A DNA stretch of 64,000 nucleotides from Rhabdornis inornatus. Lineage: Eukaryota; Chordata; Aves; Passeriformes; Rhabdornithidae. Positions 60,901-64,000 of the stretch are shown here, one piece after another (positions within the stretch are counted from its first letter, which is position 1; every line of letters begins with the position of its first letter). The stretch spans positions 1,121,862-1,185,861 of the forward strand of contig VWZS01000184.1 in the NCBI GenBank assembly GCA_013397075.1, in the 5' to 3' direction. The notes below the pieces were generated by a model. That model searched no databases. It had not been told where the DNA came from and saw nothing but the letters and a program-made list of their open reading frames with translations. Both the position numbers and the translations under genes were made by a program.

Positions 60901-63657
60901 AAATACCATAGAACCTGTGCACATACAGGGTAAAAACAATAAAGAAAAATCTCCCAGACCAGACCAGCTTCAGCTGTCACACAGATTGATGTACATACCT
61001 CAGTGAGAATCACAGGGTTTTATGTTAAAAATGGAGCTGCAACTGCTATGAAATTTCCACTGAGAGTGCACTATCCAAGTTTGCTACATAGATTTCCATT
61101 CATGTGAATATGTGCAGCATTAGGAGCGCCTTGGTCATGTTGCAGCAGCTGGTTTACTAATATGGTTCCCCAAGTTATACAGCTGAGAGCTGTGCATGTG
61201 TTTGTGTTTGTCCCTGTTCTCTGTCCCTGCTGACGCAAGAGCTTCCTTGAATTGAACAACTTGAATTGACAGTAACTTAAATCTTAGTCAAACCATGGTC
61301 TGATTAAACCAGACTTTTCCAAGGCAAACAGTATACCTCTCTAAAATGTTTGCAGTAGTTGTGCTAAGTTCCAGGGAATTACATATGAAATTGTATATCT
61401 GGCATGTGTACAATAAAATCCAAAGCCACATACAGAGCTGTTAAGATTCTTATTCATCCACCTACCTTCTCCAGATTGTCCAGAATATAGTGCTCTTTTT
61501 TTTTCTTAAATCCATCTGTAGATTAATTTAAATGTCAGGTCTTTGGACTGATTGTCCAAAGTGCAAATGCGCAGGGAGTGTGATAACAGGTGATAAGCTT
61601 GGGTGATAGAAGAAAGAAACGTGTTTATTGGTTTTGAGTGTATAAGACTTCTATAACTTCTCACAACTGACAGCTCTCAGAACCACAAGAGCAGGTTGCA
61701 TGTGAAAGCTGTATTGGTAAGCTGCCTAAGTACTGGGAAAAAGAACCAGTTTAATTTCACTTGCATAAAAAGAAAATTGAACTCCGTAGATCAGTTTAAA
61801 ATTGTATCATACGGAAGGGTTAATGTGTGTTCTTTCCTTCCTCCTAGGTATGCAACCATATATACAATGTTTCCAGTCTTCTCTCTAGTATTGGATCAAG
61901 ATGTGAAGCCAGAAATGGCATTGCTATATCCAGAACTTTATAAGGATCTCACAAAGGTATGAATGTCCTCCGTGCTCAGCTACAAACAAATGCTGAAATC
62001 TCCAGTGTGCAACGCTGGGAATTCTTGTAATCATTTTCTTACAGTGTTCCAAGAAACACAGATTGCACAACTATTGCCAGCTTCTGTACTATTAAAATAA
62101 TCCACAGTACCAAACATTTCAATCATTTCTGTTAATACATTTCTCCAGTCACCAGTGCTTGTACTGAAATAAATCAAACCTTAAGCTGTGTTGATAAGGC
62201 AGCCTTGACTCTCACCCCAAAATCTCTGATGTGGAGTTATTTATGTTTACGTTTTCACATCTTATTTTTCCTTTTTAATTGGTAGATTAATTTATAGATT
62301 TTTCCCTAACATGCAGAAATTACTGCTCATGTCTCCAAAAACTATCTTCTTTTAAATAACAGATATTTATAACTGATATATCTGAACTCAATCATCCATA
62401 GGTACTGCTTTCTTTGTGTTTGCACATGCTTGCAAACAAAGTTTATAGTTTTGTTTCCTACAAGAGTGAATTAAATTTCAAGATTCTGTTTTAATTAGTT
62501 TTTTGAAAAGCACTTCTTCTTCATCCTTAGCTGTCAGCTAGGAAAGTTGTGATCCAAAGCAGAAGCAGATCGTCTTTGTTAGGGATAGTAAATTCTTCAA
62601 AGATGTTTCTAAAAGTTCAGAAGCAGACTCTAGTTAAAGAATGTCCGAACTTTTCCCAGTCTTTGTCTTTATAATCACACTAAATTAGCTATTACCTATG
62701 TCAGTCTGGGATATTTTTTTTTTCTTCTACTGGAGATCTTGGTTCTTTCTGCGCTTGAAAATCTTTGAAGTTTTTGAGATTTCAGTCCATGCTCAAACTC
62801 AAAAAAGCATGGCCTTCACCTGCTAAACAGAGTCATAAGCTTGCCTGTGGAAAGCTGTTCATGGAACTTGGAACTTGCTACAGTAATGAAAAAGTGCTGA
62901 TTCTTACCTGTTCTATATTGATCATTTCTTTTGTGGAAAAATGGCTGCTTTCTTGGCCACATTTAAAATGTGTATCCTTTCAACTCTTCAGTTCCAACAT
63001 ATTTCATCAGTACCCTCACAGAATGCAGGAGTCATATAATATGTACAGCATTTATTCTTGGATTTTTGCGTATGTTTCAGTCTGTACCATTCACAATCAA
63101 AAGATTTAAAACTCCTCTGGTATTAGTTACTTGCTGAAAATTTGCAATAGTCATAAATTTATTCTATGAAAGCAAATGGGCAGTTTACTGAATGTTTGGA
63201 AGTTACTAGTAAATAACTGCAGATTTGCTTACGGTTTTGGTCAGTAAGTACACAATGCTGTAGTTGTTTTGAAGACTACACTTTGCAAATAAGAAAGAAA
63301 CTAATTTTACTGTAGTTACCATTCTGAAAACCAGCCAGAGCATTGCATGCTAAAGTATCTCTTCTGTTTAAGGCCTTAACTTCTTAGTCCCAAATGTAGA
63401 CTTCGTGCAATTTCTATACAAGCTTGTAATGAAGAATCATAAAAACAAGTAGAAACTTTGTAGCCTTTATCAATCTTCAAATACTGCTTATTTTACTTGT
63501 AAAGTGTTTCTCTAGCAATGAACTATTAAAAATATATGAGCTGAGTAGATTTATTTTTTTAAAGTTGCATTTAACTGTCCTCTCACATGTTTCCCTTAGG
63601 GAAGATCTTTGTCATTTAAGACTTTCCTCATCTGGGTTTTAATCAGTATTTACCAAG
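1954..63657 (+). CDS. ATP9B: ATP9B, P4-type ATPase (partial, 17 internal exons)
   Basis: Joined exons encode the middle of a class 2 P4-ATPase related to yeast Neo1. Family members are phospholipid flippases or putative flippases; ATP9B is known from the trans-Golgi network and, unlike most P4-ATPases, leaves the ER without a CDC50 subunit. Visible in order: TGKE after the actuator domain, two membrane helices ending in the P4-type PIS-L motif, the DKTGTLT phosphorylation site, SSPDE and KGAD of the nucleotide-binding domain, LTGDK, GDGGNDV, then hydrophobic segments after SYKRSA. Every splice phase agrees and the joined frame has no stop. ATP9B rather than ATP9A is inferred from remembered paralogue differences, such as GKETRS and [10 protein letters not shown] where ATP9A has GRELRS and IGLFDLEVN. 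Both gene ends lie outside the window; the full human protein is about 1,150 residues and about 680 are seen here. Confidence 0.97.
5508..6113. repeat. 606-bp exact duplicate, copy 1 (between single Ns)
   Basis: This segment is bounded exactly by single N bases at 5507 and 6114. By eye it is identical to 6629-7234, at an offset of 1121 bases. Identity that starts and stops exactly at unresolved bases points to a gap-filling or contig-end artefact rather than a true tandem duplication. No coding content is apparent. Confidence 0.93.
6427..6476. repeat. Poly-C homopolymer tract
   Basis: 37 consecutive C, one G, then 12 C. It sits at the junction between ordinary AT-rich intron (6115-6426) and a GC-rich block (6477-6582). 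Such tracts are hard to sequence, and here it lies inside the N-bounded segment 6115-6582. Its true length, and even its presence, should be doubted. Confidence 0.95.
6477..6625. other. GC-rich block, out of character with the intron
   Basis: About 105 bases of very GC-rich, CpG-containing sequence up to the N at 6583, followed by a pyrimidine-rich stretch ending in CCCACAG. The composition resembles a bird promoter or 5'UTR and contrasts sharply with both flanks. It has no ATP9B coding content. It may be a small CpG island or sequence misplaced during assembly; the flanking Ns favour the second. Confidence 0.6.
6629..7234. repeat. 606-bp exact duplicate, copy 2
   Basis: Second copy of the 5508-6113 segment, with no differences seen by eye. 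It continues without a break into 7235 onward, so this is the copy more likely to be in its true genomic context. Its left edge lies 45 bases after the N at 6583. Confidence 0.93.
10015..10033. repeat. T homopolymer (19 bases)
   Basis: A run of 19 T followed by CTTTCTACC. It is pyrimidine-rich but no exon follows it. It is most simply a low-complexity tract; on the minus strand it could be the poly-A of an old retrocopy, but no retrocopy body is recognisable beside it. Confidence 0.85.
15237..15675. promoter_or_regulatory. Intragenic CpG-rich island
   Basis: GC content and CpG frequency rise abruptly here, densest at about 15451-15665, including a GCGGCCGC octamer at 15545-15552, and fall back to AT-rich intron on both sides. 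Open frames occur in several phases on both strands, as expected of GC-rich sequence without stops, so none is taken as coding. In birds such islands usually mark promoters or insulators. Here it lies deep in an ATP9B intron, so it could start an alternative ATP9B transcript or a non-coding RNA. That function is inference; the composition is directly visible. Confidence 0.65.
15550..15562 (-). promoter_or_regulatory. Candidate CTCF-binding site
   Basis: The minus strand reads TCAGCAGAGGGCG. This fits 12 of 13 positions of the CTCF core CCASYAGRKGGCR, with only the first base differing. It lies inside the CpG-rich island. The motif match is visible; binding is inferred. Confidence 0.5.
16188..16220. 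repeat. T / TTTC low-complexity tract
   Basis: A 17-base T run followed by several TTTC units. It looks like an exon-preceding pyrimidine tract, but the sequence after the next AG gives no recognisable exon. Confidence 0.85.
20772..20957 (+). other. Acceptor-linked 62-codon open frame (possible cryptic exon)
   Basis: A pyrimidine-rich tract ending CTGTCCTAG is followed by 62 open codons and then TAA at 20958. The translation begins [20 protein letters not shown] and ends with four cysteines spaced C-x7-C-x7-C-x2-C before MDF. I do not recognise the protein. It lies about 100 bases before the next true ATP9B exon, and the ATP9B frame runs directly from 2030 to 21064 without it. No strong donor follows. 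It could be a cryptic or terminal alternative exon, an old retrocopy fragment, or chance. Confidence 0.2.
21064..21224 (+). CDS. ATP9B: ATP9B exon: M3 and M4 membrane helices
   Basis: A 161-nt exon, acceptor TCCTCCAG, donor CAG|GTATGT, phase 0 in and phase 2 out. It encodes [13 protein letters not shown], the hydrophobic helix around [16 protein letters not shown] (M3), a short luminal loop GFVGPWYRN, and M4 [14 protein letters not shown]. The PIS-L motif that replaces the PEGL of cation pumps is completed across the splice junction, with the serine codon split AG/T. This motif lies in the membrane centre and is characteristic of P4-ATPases. Confidence 0.97.
24181..24202. repeat. Inverted repeat, 10-bp arms
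   Basis: CTAGTTGGCT, then two bases, then AGCCAACTAG: perfectly complementary 10-bp arms with a 2-base centre. It would form a cruciform in DNA, but the loop is too tight for an ordinary RNA hairpin. No adjoining gene or transposon end explains it. Confidence 0.8.
24845..24903. repeat. (AAAT)n microsatellite
   Basis: AAACAAAC leads into about 12 uninterrupted AAAT/TAAA units ending at TAATGTAG. It is a simple tetranucleotide repeat, probably length-polymorphic. Confidence 0.97.
25989..26950 (-). mobile_element. CR1 non-LTR retrotransposon, 5'-truncated
   Basis: The minus strand encodes fragments of a CR1 ORF2. They include the end of the reverse transcriptase with NDLDEGI, LSKF and DTKLGGS, the downstream VASRT and VPLY motifs, and RRLRGDL with LKGGCS near the carboxy end. 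A typical bird CR1 3'UTR follows, ending towards 25989 where the + strand reads CACAGAATCATA. The catalytic box reads FMED at 26856-26867 where active CR1 has FADD. The pieces lie in different frames, so the copy is dead. The 5' end is lost near 26950, within the reverse transcriptase domain, as is usual for CR1 insertions. Confidence 0.93.
31087..31500 (-). mobile_element. CR1-like retrotransposon 3' fragment
   Basis: The + strand begins CACAGAACCACGGAATG and continues GAATTGGAAGGGACTTATAA. This is the complement of the conserved 3' end of a CR1 subfamily different from the copy at 25989. The rest resembles the ORF2 tail and 3'UTR in reverse, including the TCTCGCCTCAGTCTCCCC block. It is truncated at about 31500. 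The 103-codon open frame on the + strand here is an antisense coincidence. Confidence 0.85.
32070..32110. repeat. A/C-rich low-complexity tract
   Basis: AAACAAC/AAAACA units ending in a short C run and CAACAAAACA. One of several similar A/C-rich (T/G on the other strand) tracts in these introns. Confidence 0.85.
32540..32682 (+). CDS. ATP9B: ATP9B exon: M4 stalk and phosphorylation site
   Basis: A 143-nt exon, acceptor TTTGCAG, donor CAG|GTATAT. It completes PISLRVNLD, then encodes [10 protein letters not shown], the [17 protein letters not shown] stalk, and the start of the P domain, YLLTDKT. The catalytic aspartate that becomes the aspartyl-phosphate intermediate is the GAT codon at 32673-32675. 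The following glycine of DKTG is split across the intron (G/GA). Confidence 0.98.
32683..41088 (+). other. ATP9B: ATP9B intron, 8.4 kb
   Basis: AT-rich unique-looking sequence with a T/G-rich stretch at about 34480-34515. At about 35460-35780 is a block rich in homeodomain-like ATTA/TAAT cores and an imperfect RFX X-box. No transposon, RNA gene or additional exon was recognised. Confidence 0.8.
35460..35780. promoter_or_regulatory. Candidate conserved non-coding element
   Basis: Non-coding sequence with clustered transcription-factor-like cores: TTGCATTA, repeated ATTGCA, CCTTTGT, CAATAATTGCATTATAG, TATAATTAG, and GTTGCTATAGTGAC at 35711-35724 (10 of 14 positions of the RFX X-box). The texture is that of a developmental enhancer. 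In other vertebrates ATP9B lies close to SALL3, a gene expected to have distant enhancers. The motifs are visible; enhancer function and target are inference. Confidence 0.25.
41089..41201 (+). CDS. ATP9B: ATP9B exon: P-to-N domain transition
   Basis: A 113-nt exon, acceptor TTTATTACAG, donor CAG|GTATTT, ending in phase 0. It completes [11 protein letters not shown] and encodes [20 protein letters not shown] and [18 protein letters not shown] is the universal continuation of the P-type phosphorylation motif. The rest leads into the nucleotide-binding (N) domain. Confidence 0.97.
42871..42928. repeat. A/C-rich low-complexity tract
   Basis: AAACAAAAAAACAAAACCC followed by ACC, CCCC and AAAAACCCCC blocks. 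Nearly G-free over about 58 bases. Confidence 0.8.
43274..43311. repeat. Short TTCTGATCTC tandem
   Basis: CTCTTCTGATCTCTGC, CTTCTGATCTC and CTTCTGATC follow each other, giving three imperfect copies of a 10-14-base unit. Confidence 0.7.
43923..44171 (+). CDS. ATP9B: ATP9B exon: variable N-domain segment to SSPDE
   Basis: A 249-nt exon (83 codons), phase 0 at both ends. It starts [19 protein letters not shown], a serine-rich stretch that is the least conserved part of the family. It then has [20 protein letters not shown], an acidic [11 protein letters not shown] stretch, and ends YQASSPDE, the conserved N-domain motif completed by VALVQW in the next exon. The start is set by frame and homology: the alternative upstream AG at 43880 gives a stop at its second codon. 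Both splice sites are weak: acceptor TTAAAG and donor GAG|GTTGGT. A second acceptor, TCTCAG, ends at 43934 and would remove four residues in frame. Confidence 0.93.
44579..44629. repeat. A-rich low-complexity tract
   Basis: AAAC units, a short C run, then AAAC and a poly-A stretch. The single G-containing interruption is CCAGAAGG. Confidence 0.8.
47443..47497. repeat. Poly-A / A-C tract
   Basis: Two long A runs separated by a C, then AAACCAAACCAACAAAG. It could be the tail of an old retroposed sequence on the + strand, but nothing upstream is recognisable as its body. Confidence 0.8.
52189..52350 (+). CDS. ATP9B: ATP9B exon: N-domain core
   Basis: A 162-nt exon (54 codons), phase 0 at both ends, acceptor TTCTTTAG after a long T/C tract, donor AGG|GTAATT. 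It encodes [19 protein letters not shown], then [17 protein letters not shown], and [17 protein letters not shown] is the conserved P4 N-domain motif close to the adenine-binding pocket. TYYILQ in the middle of the exon is the part that varies most between species. Confidence 0.97.
52351..52946 (+). other. ATP9B: ATP9B intron, 0.6 kb
   Basis: AT-rich intronic sequence with a TCC-rich acceptor region; no other feature seen. Confidence 0.85.
52947..53039 (+). CDS. ATP9B: ATP9B exon: KGAD nucleotide-binding motif
   Basis: A 93-nt exon (31 codons), phase 0 at both ends, donor GAG|GTAAGA. It encodes [19 protein letters not shown] and [15 protein letters not shown] contains the lysine that contacts ATP in the N domain of P-type ATPases. 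It continues directly into [10 protein letters not shown]. Confidence 0.97.
53040..54180 (+). other. ATP9B: ATP9B intron, 1.1 kb, with candidate conserved element
   Basis: Mostly AT-rich. The stretch at about 53640-53880 has clustered TAAT/ATTA cores, CATAAAAATTAC, GCACAATTAATTGT and TTTATTTAGC, which resemble a homeodomain-regulated enhancer. No coding sequence seen. Confidence 0.6.
54181..54264 (+). CDS. ATP9B: ATP9B exon: GLRTL motif
   Basis: An 84-nt exon (28 codons), phase 0 at both ends, acceptor TTCATTTAG, donor GAG|GTATGA. It encodes [19 protein letters not shown] and [14 protein letters not shown] is the conserved end of the N-domain core, with an arginine that helps hold ATP. Confidence 0.97.
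54265..54796 (+). other. ATP9B: ATP9B intron, 0.5 kb
   Basis: Ordinary AT-rich intron; nothing else recognised. Confidence 0.85.
54797..54967 (+). CDS. ATP9B: ATP9B exon: return to the P domain
   Basis: A 171-nt exon (57 codons), phase 0 at both ends, acceptor GCAAACAG with a poor pyrimidine tract, donor AAG|GTACTA. It encodes [20 protein letters not shown], an amphipathic helix [11 protein letters not shown], and the P-domain motif [11 protein letters not shown] plus [16 protein letters not shown] is the conserved segment that begins the second half of the P domain. Confidence 0.97.
54968..56304 (+). other. ATP9B: ATP9B intron, 1.3 kb
   Basis: No repeat or gene recognised; two short open frames here have no supporting signals. 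Confidence 0.8.
56305..56403 (+). CDS. ATP9B: ATP9B exon: TGDK motif
   Basis: A 99-nt exon (33 codons), phase 0 at both ends, acceptor ATTTTGCAG, donor CCT|GTAAGT. It encodes [20 protein letters not shown], then [18 protein letters not shown] is a catalytic P-domain motif that helps hold the phosphate and ATP ribose. Confidence 0.98.
56404..58782 (+). other. ATP9B: ATP9B intron, 2.4 kb
   Basis: Contains a 15-base A run (57635-57649) and a long A/C-rich tract (58155-58256). No exon or recognisable transposon. Confidence 0.8.
58155..58256. repeat. A/C-rich low-complexity tract, about 100 bases
   Basis: Almost pure A and C from CGAAAAAACC to CCAAACC, with irregular AAACC, AAAAC and AACCCC units and no G. 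The minus strand is T/G-rich with several GG and GGGG runs. Open frames across it (Lys/Asn/Thr/Gln/Pro-rich) are compositional. Confidence 0.85.
58783..58872 (+). CDS. ATP9B: ATP9B exon: P-domain strand
   Basis: A 90-nt exon (30 codons), phase 0 at both ends, acceptor TTTTTTTTGAAG, donor GAG|GTAAAA. It encodes [19 protein letters not shown] and [19 protein letters not shown] is the conserved beta strand before the second half of the P domain. The acceptor uses GAAG rather than the usual pyrimidine-AG. Confidence 0.96.
58873..59312 (+). other. ATP9B: ATP9B intron, 0.4 kb
   Basis: AT-rich, with a TTATTATTATT-type stretch near 58905-58930; nothing else. Confidence 0.85.
59313..59457 (+). CDS. 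ATP9B: ATP9B exon: P domain up to the hinge
   Basis: A 145-nt exon, acceptor TTTTTTCCTCAG, donor TAG|GTAACT, phase 0 in and phase 1 out. It encodes [37 protein letters not shown], and [10 protein letters not shown]. The cysteine-rich [10 protein letters not shown] is a signature of P4-ATPases (CCR--P-QKA). The glycine that opens GDGGNDV is split across the next intron. Confidence 0.97.
59458..59790 (+). other. ATP9B: ATP9B intron, 0.33 kb
   Basis: A short intron. A CTCF-like core lies at 59504-59516; otherwise nothing is recognised. Confidence 0.85.
59504..59516 (+). promoter_or_regulatory. Candidate CTCF-binding site
   Basis: TCAGCAGGTGGCA fits 12 of 13 positions of the CTCF core CCASYAGRKGGCR. 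Single matches of this length occur by chance, so confidence is low. Confidence 0.3.
59791..59855 (+). CDS. ATP9B: ATP9B exon: GDGGNDV hinge
   Basis: A 65-nt exon, acceptor TTTTCCAG, donor AAG|GTAATG, phase 1 in and phase 0 out. It encodes [20 protein letters not shown] followed by K. GDGxNDV is the magnesium-binding hinge motif of all P-type ATPases. Confidence 0.98.
59856..60298 (+). other. ATP9B: ATP9B intron, 0.44 kb
   Basis: AT-rich, with an ATTAATTATTTAATTATTATT stretch near 60199-60222. No other feature. Confidence 0.85.
60299..60454 (+). CDS. ATP9B: ATP9B exon: end of P domain and M5 entry
   Basis: A 156-nt exon (52 codons), phase 0 at both ends, acceptor TTGTTCTAG, donor CAG|GTATTT. 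It encodes [38 protein letters not shown], and [14 protein letters not shown]. The GRN-YKR-A segment joins the P domain to M5. The last 14 residues start the M5 helix. Confidence 0.98.
60603..60667 (+). CDS. ATP9B: ATP9B exon: M5-M6 hairpin
   Basis: A 65-nt exon, acceptor TTTTTGTAG, donor AGG|GTAAGT, phase 0 in and phase 2 out. It encodes [20 protein letters not shown] then V and a split glycine, covering the M5-M6 hairpin around LYQGF. It follows a 148-bp intron, the shortest in the window. Confidence 0.97.
60668..61847 (+). other. ATP9B: ATP9B intron, 1.2 kb
   Basis: Unique-looking sequence with slightly higher GC than the other introns; no repeat or gene recognised. Confidence 0.8.
61848..61956 (+). 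CDS. ATP9B: ATP9B exon: M6 and the following loop
   Basis: A 109-nt exon, acceptor CCTCCTAG, donor AAG|GTATGA, phase 2 in and phase 0 out. It encodes [19 protein letters not shown], then [17 protein letters not shown]. The hydrophobic segment ending before LDQDV is M6. The conserved YPELY loop follows on the cytoplasmic side. Confidence 0.97.
61957..63599 (+). other. ATP9B: ATP9B intron, 1.6 kb
   Basis: AT-rich. The open frame at about 62765-63109 has no splice signals or recognisable product and is taken as chance. The intron ends in TTTCCCTTAG. Confidence 0.8.
63600..63657 (+). CDS. ATP9B: ATP9B exon: start of M7
   Basis: A 58-nt exon, acceptor TTCCCTTAG, donor AAG|GTAGGA, phase 0 in and phase 1 out. 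It encodes [19 protein letters not shown] plus the first base of a glycine codon. It is the last coding exon in the window; the rest of M7-M10 and the carboxy tail are downstream. Confidence 0.96.
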
Positions 63658-64000
63658 GTAGGAGAGACTCCTAATTTTGCTGAACTGAGAAATTTTTGTC
63701 TGCTATTAGCAATATTGTTTTTCAGCTGCAGGTTGAATTCCCAGAGCTTAACATTTCATCAGCAGTTATATATATTGCTTTCTGTTTATCTCGTAAATCG
63801 ATATTCCTGTAGTGTGCCAGGCCTATTCCAAACACAGCGTGATTGGTATTTTTATTGGTGCATGTCGCCTAAAAAAGGACATGTTTTTAATTAAATGCTA
63901 ATCCAGAAAAATTTTAATGAGTGCTTATCACATTGCATGTATTTACACAGTAGTTTTCTTTCATTGAATGACAGAAGTACTGTTGAAGAAATCTGAATTA
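63658..64000 (+). other. ATP9B: ATP9B intron (5' part)
   Basis: Begins with GTAGGA. No further exon is found before the end of the window. AT-rich, no repeat recognised. Confidence 0.85.

Noticed and set aside
1954..63657. Assignment to the paralogue ATP9A
   Set aside because: The remembered paralogue differences ([16 protein letters not shown], and the serine-rich stretch before [14 protein letters not shown]) all favour ATP9B.
63658..64000. Search for the next ATP9B exon (expected to begin with the rest of GGILMYGA)
   Set aside because: No AG followed by a matching frame is present, so the exon must lie beyond the window.
1..64000. CRISPR arrays, operons, prophage or other prokaryotic systems
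   Set aside because: No direct-repeat arrays with spacers, no dense coding and no ribosome-binding sites. The sequence is eukaryotic with spliced exons.

Overview
The window is vertebrate nuclear DNA, almost certainly from a bird. It is AT-rich, its introns are long and poor in repeats, and the only recognisable interspersed repeats are two 5'-truncated CR1-type non-LTR retrotransposon copies. I see no mammalian SINEs, no operons and no prokaryotic genes. The species cannot be fixed from the sequence alone.

One gene fills the window. It is an internal part of ATP9B (class 2 P4-type ATPase, 'probable phospholipid-transporting ATPase IIB'), on the + strand. Seventeen exons can be placed between 1954 and 63657. 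They have GT/AG boundaries, intron phases that match from exon to exon, and no internal stop. Together they give 2040 nt (679 whole codons plus a split codon at each end). They run from the end of the actuator domain, through M3-M4 and the whole P and N cytoplasmic domains, to the start of about the seventh membrane segment. The amino terminus (promoter, M1-M2, most of the actuator domain) lies upstream of the window. The last membrane segments, stop codon and 3'UTR lie downstream.

Layout: 1-1953 intron; first exon at 1954; a 19-kb intron (2031-21063) holding an assembly-disturbed zone at 5507-7234 and a CpG-rich island at about 15.2-15.7 kb; an 11.3-kb intron (21225-32539) holding both CR1 copies and an AAAT microsatellite; 8.4-kb, 2.7-kb and 8.0-kb introns up to 52188; then a compact block of twelve exons from 52189 to 63657 encoding the second half of the N domain, the P-domain hinge and M5-M7.

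Points for a second look: (1) an exact 606-bp duplication bounded by single Ns next to a poly-C tract and an out-of-place GC-rich block, most likely a misassembly; (2) an intragenic CpG island with a good CTCF-type site; (3) a 249-nt ATP9B exon with weak splice sites at both ends and an in-frame second acceptor; (4) a 62-codon open frame behind a strong acceptor-like sequence inside an intron; (5) AT-rich intronic blocks that look like developmental conserved non-coding elements. I found no previously undescribed biological system here. The sequence is otherwise an ordinary housekeeping flippase-family gene.
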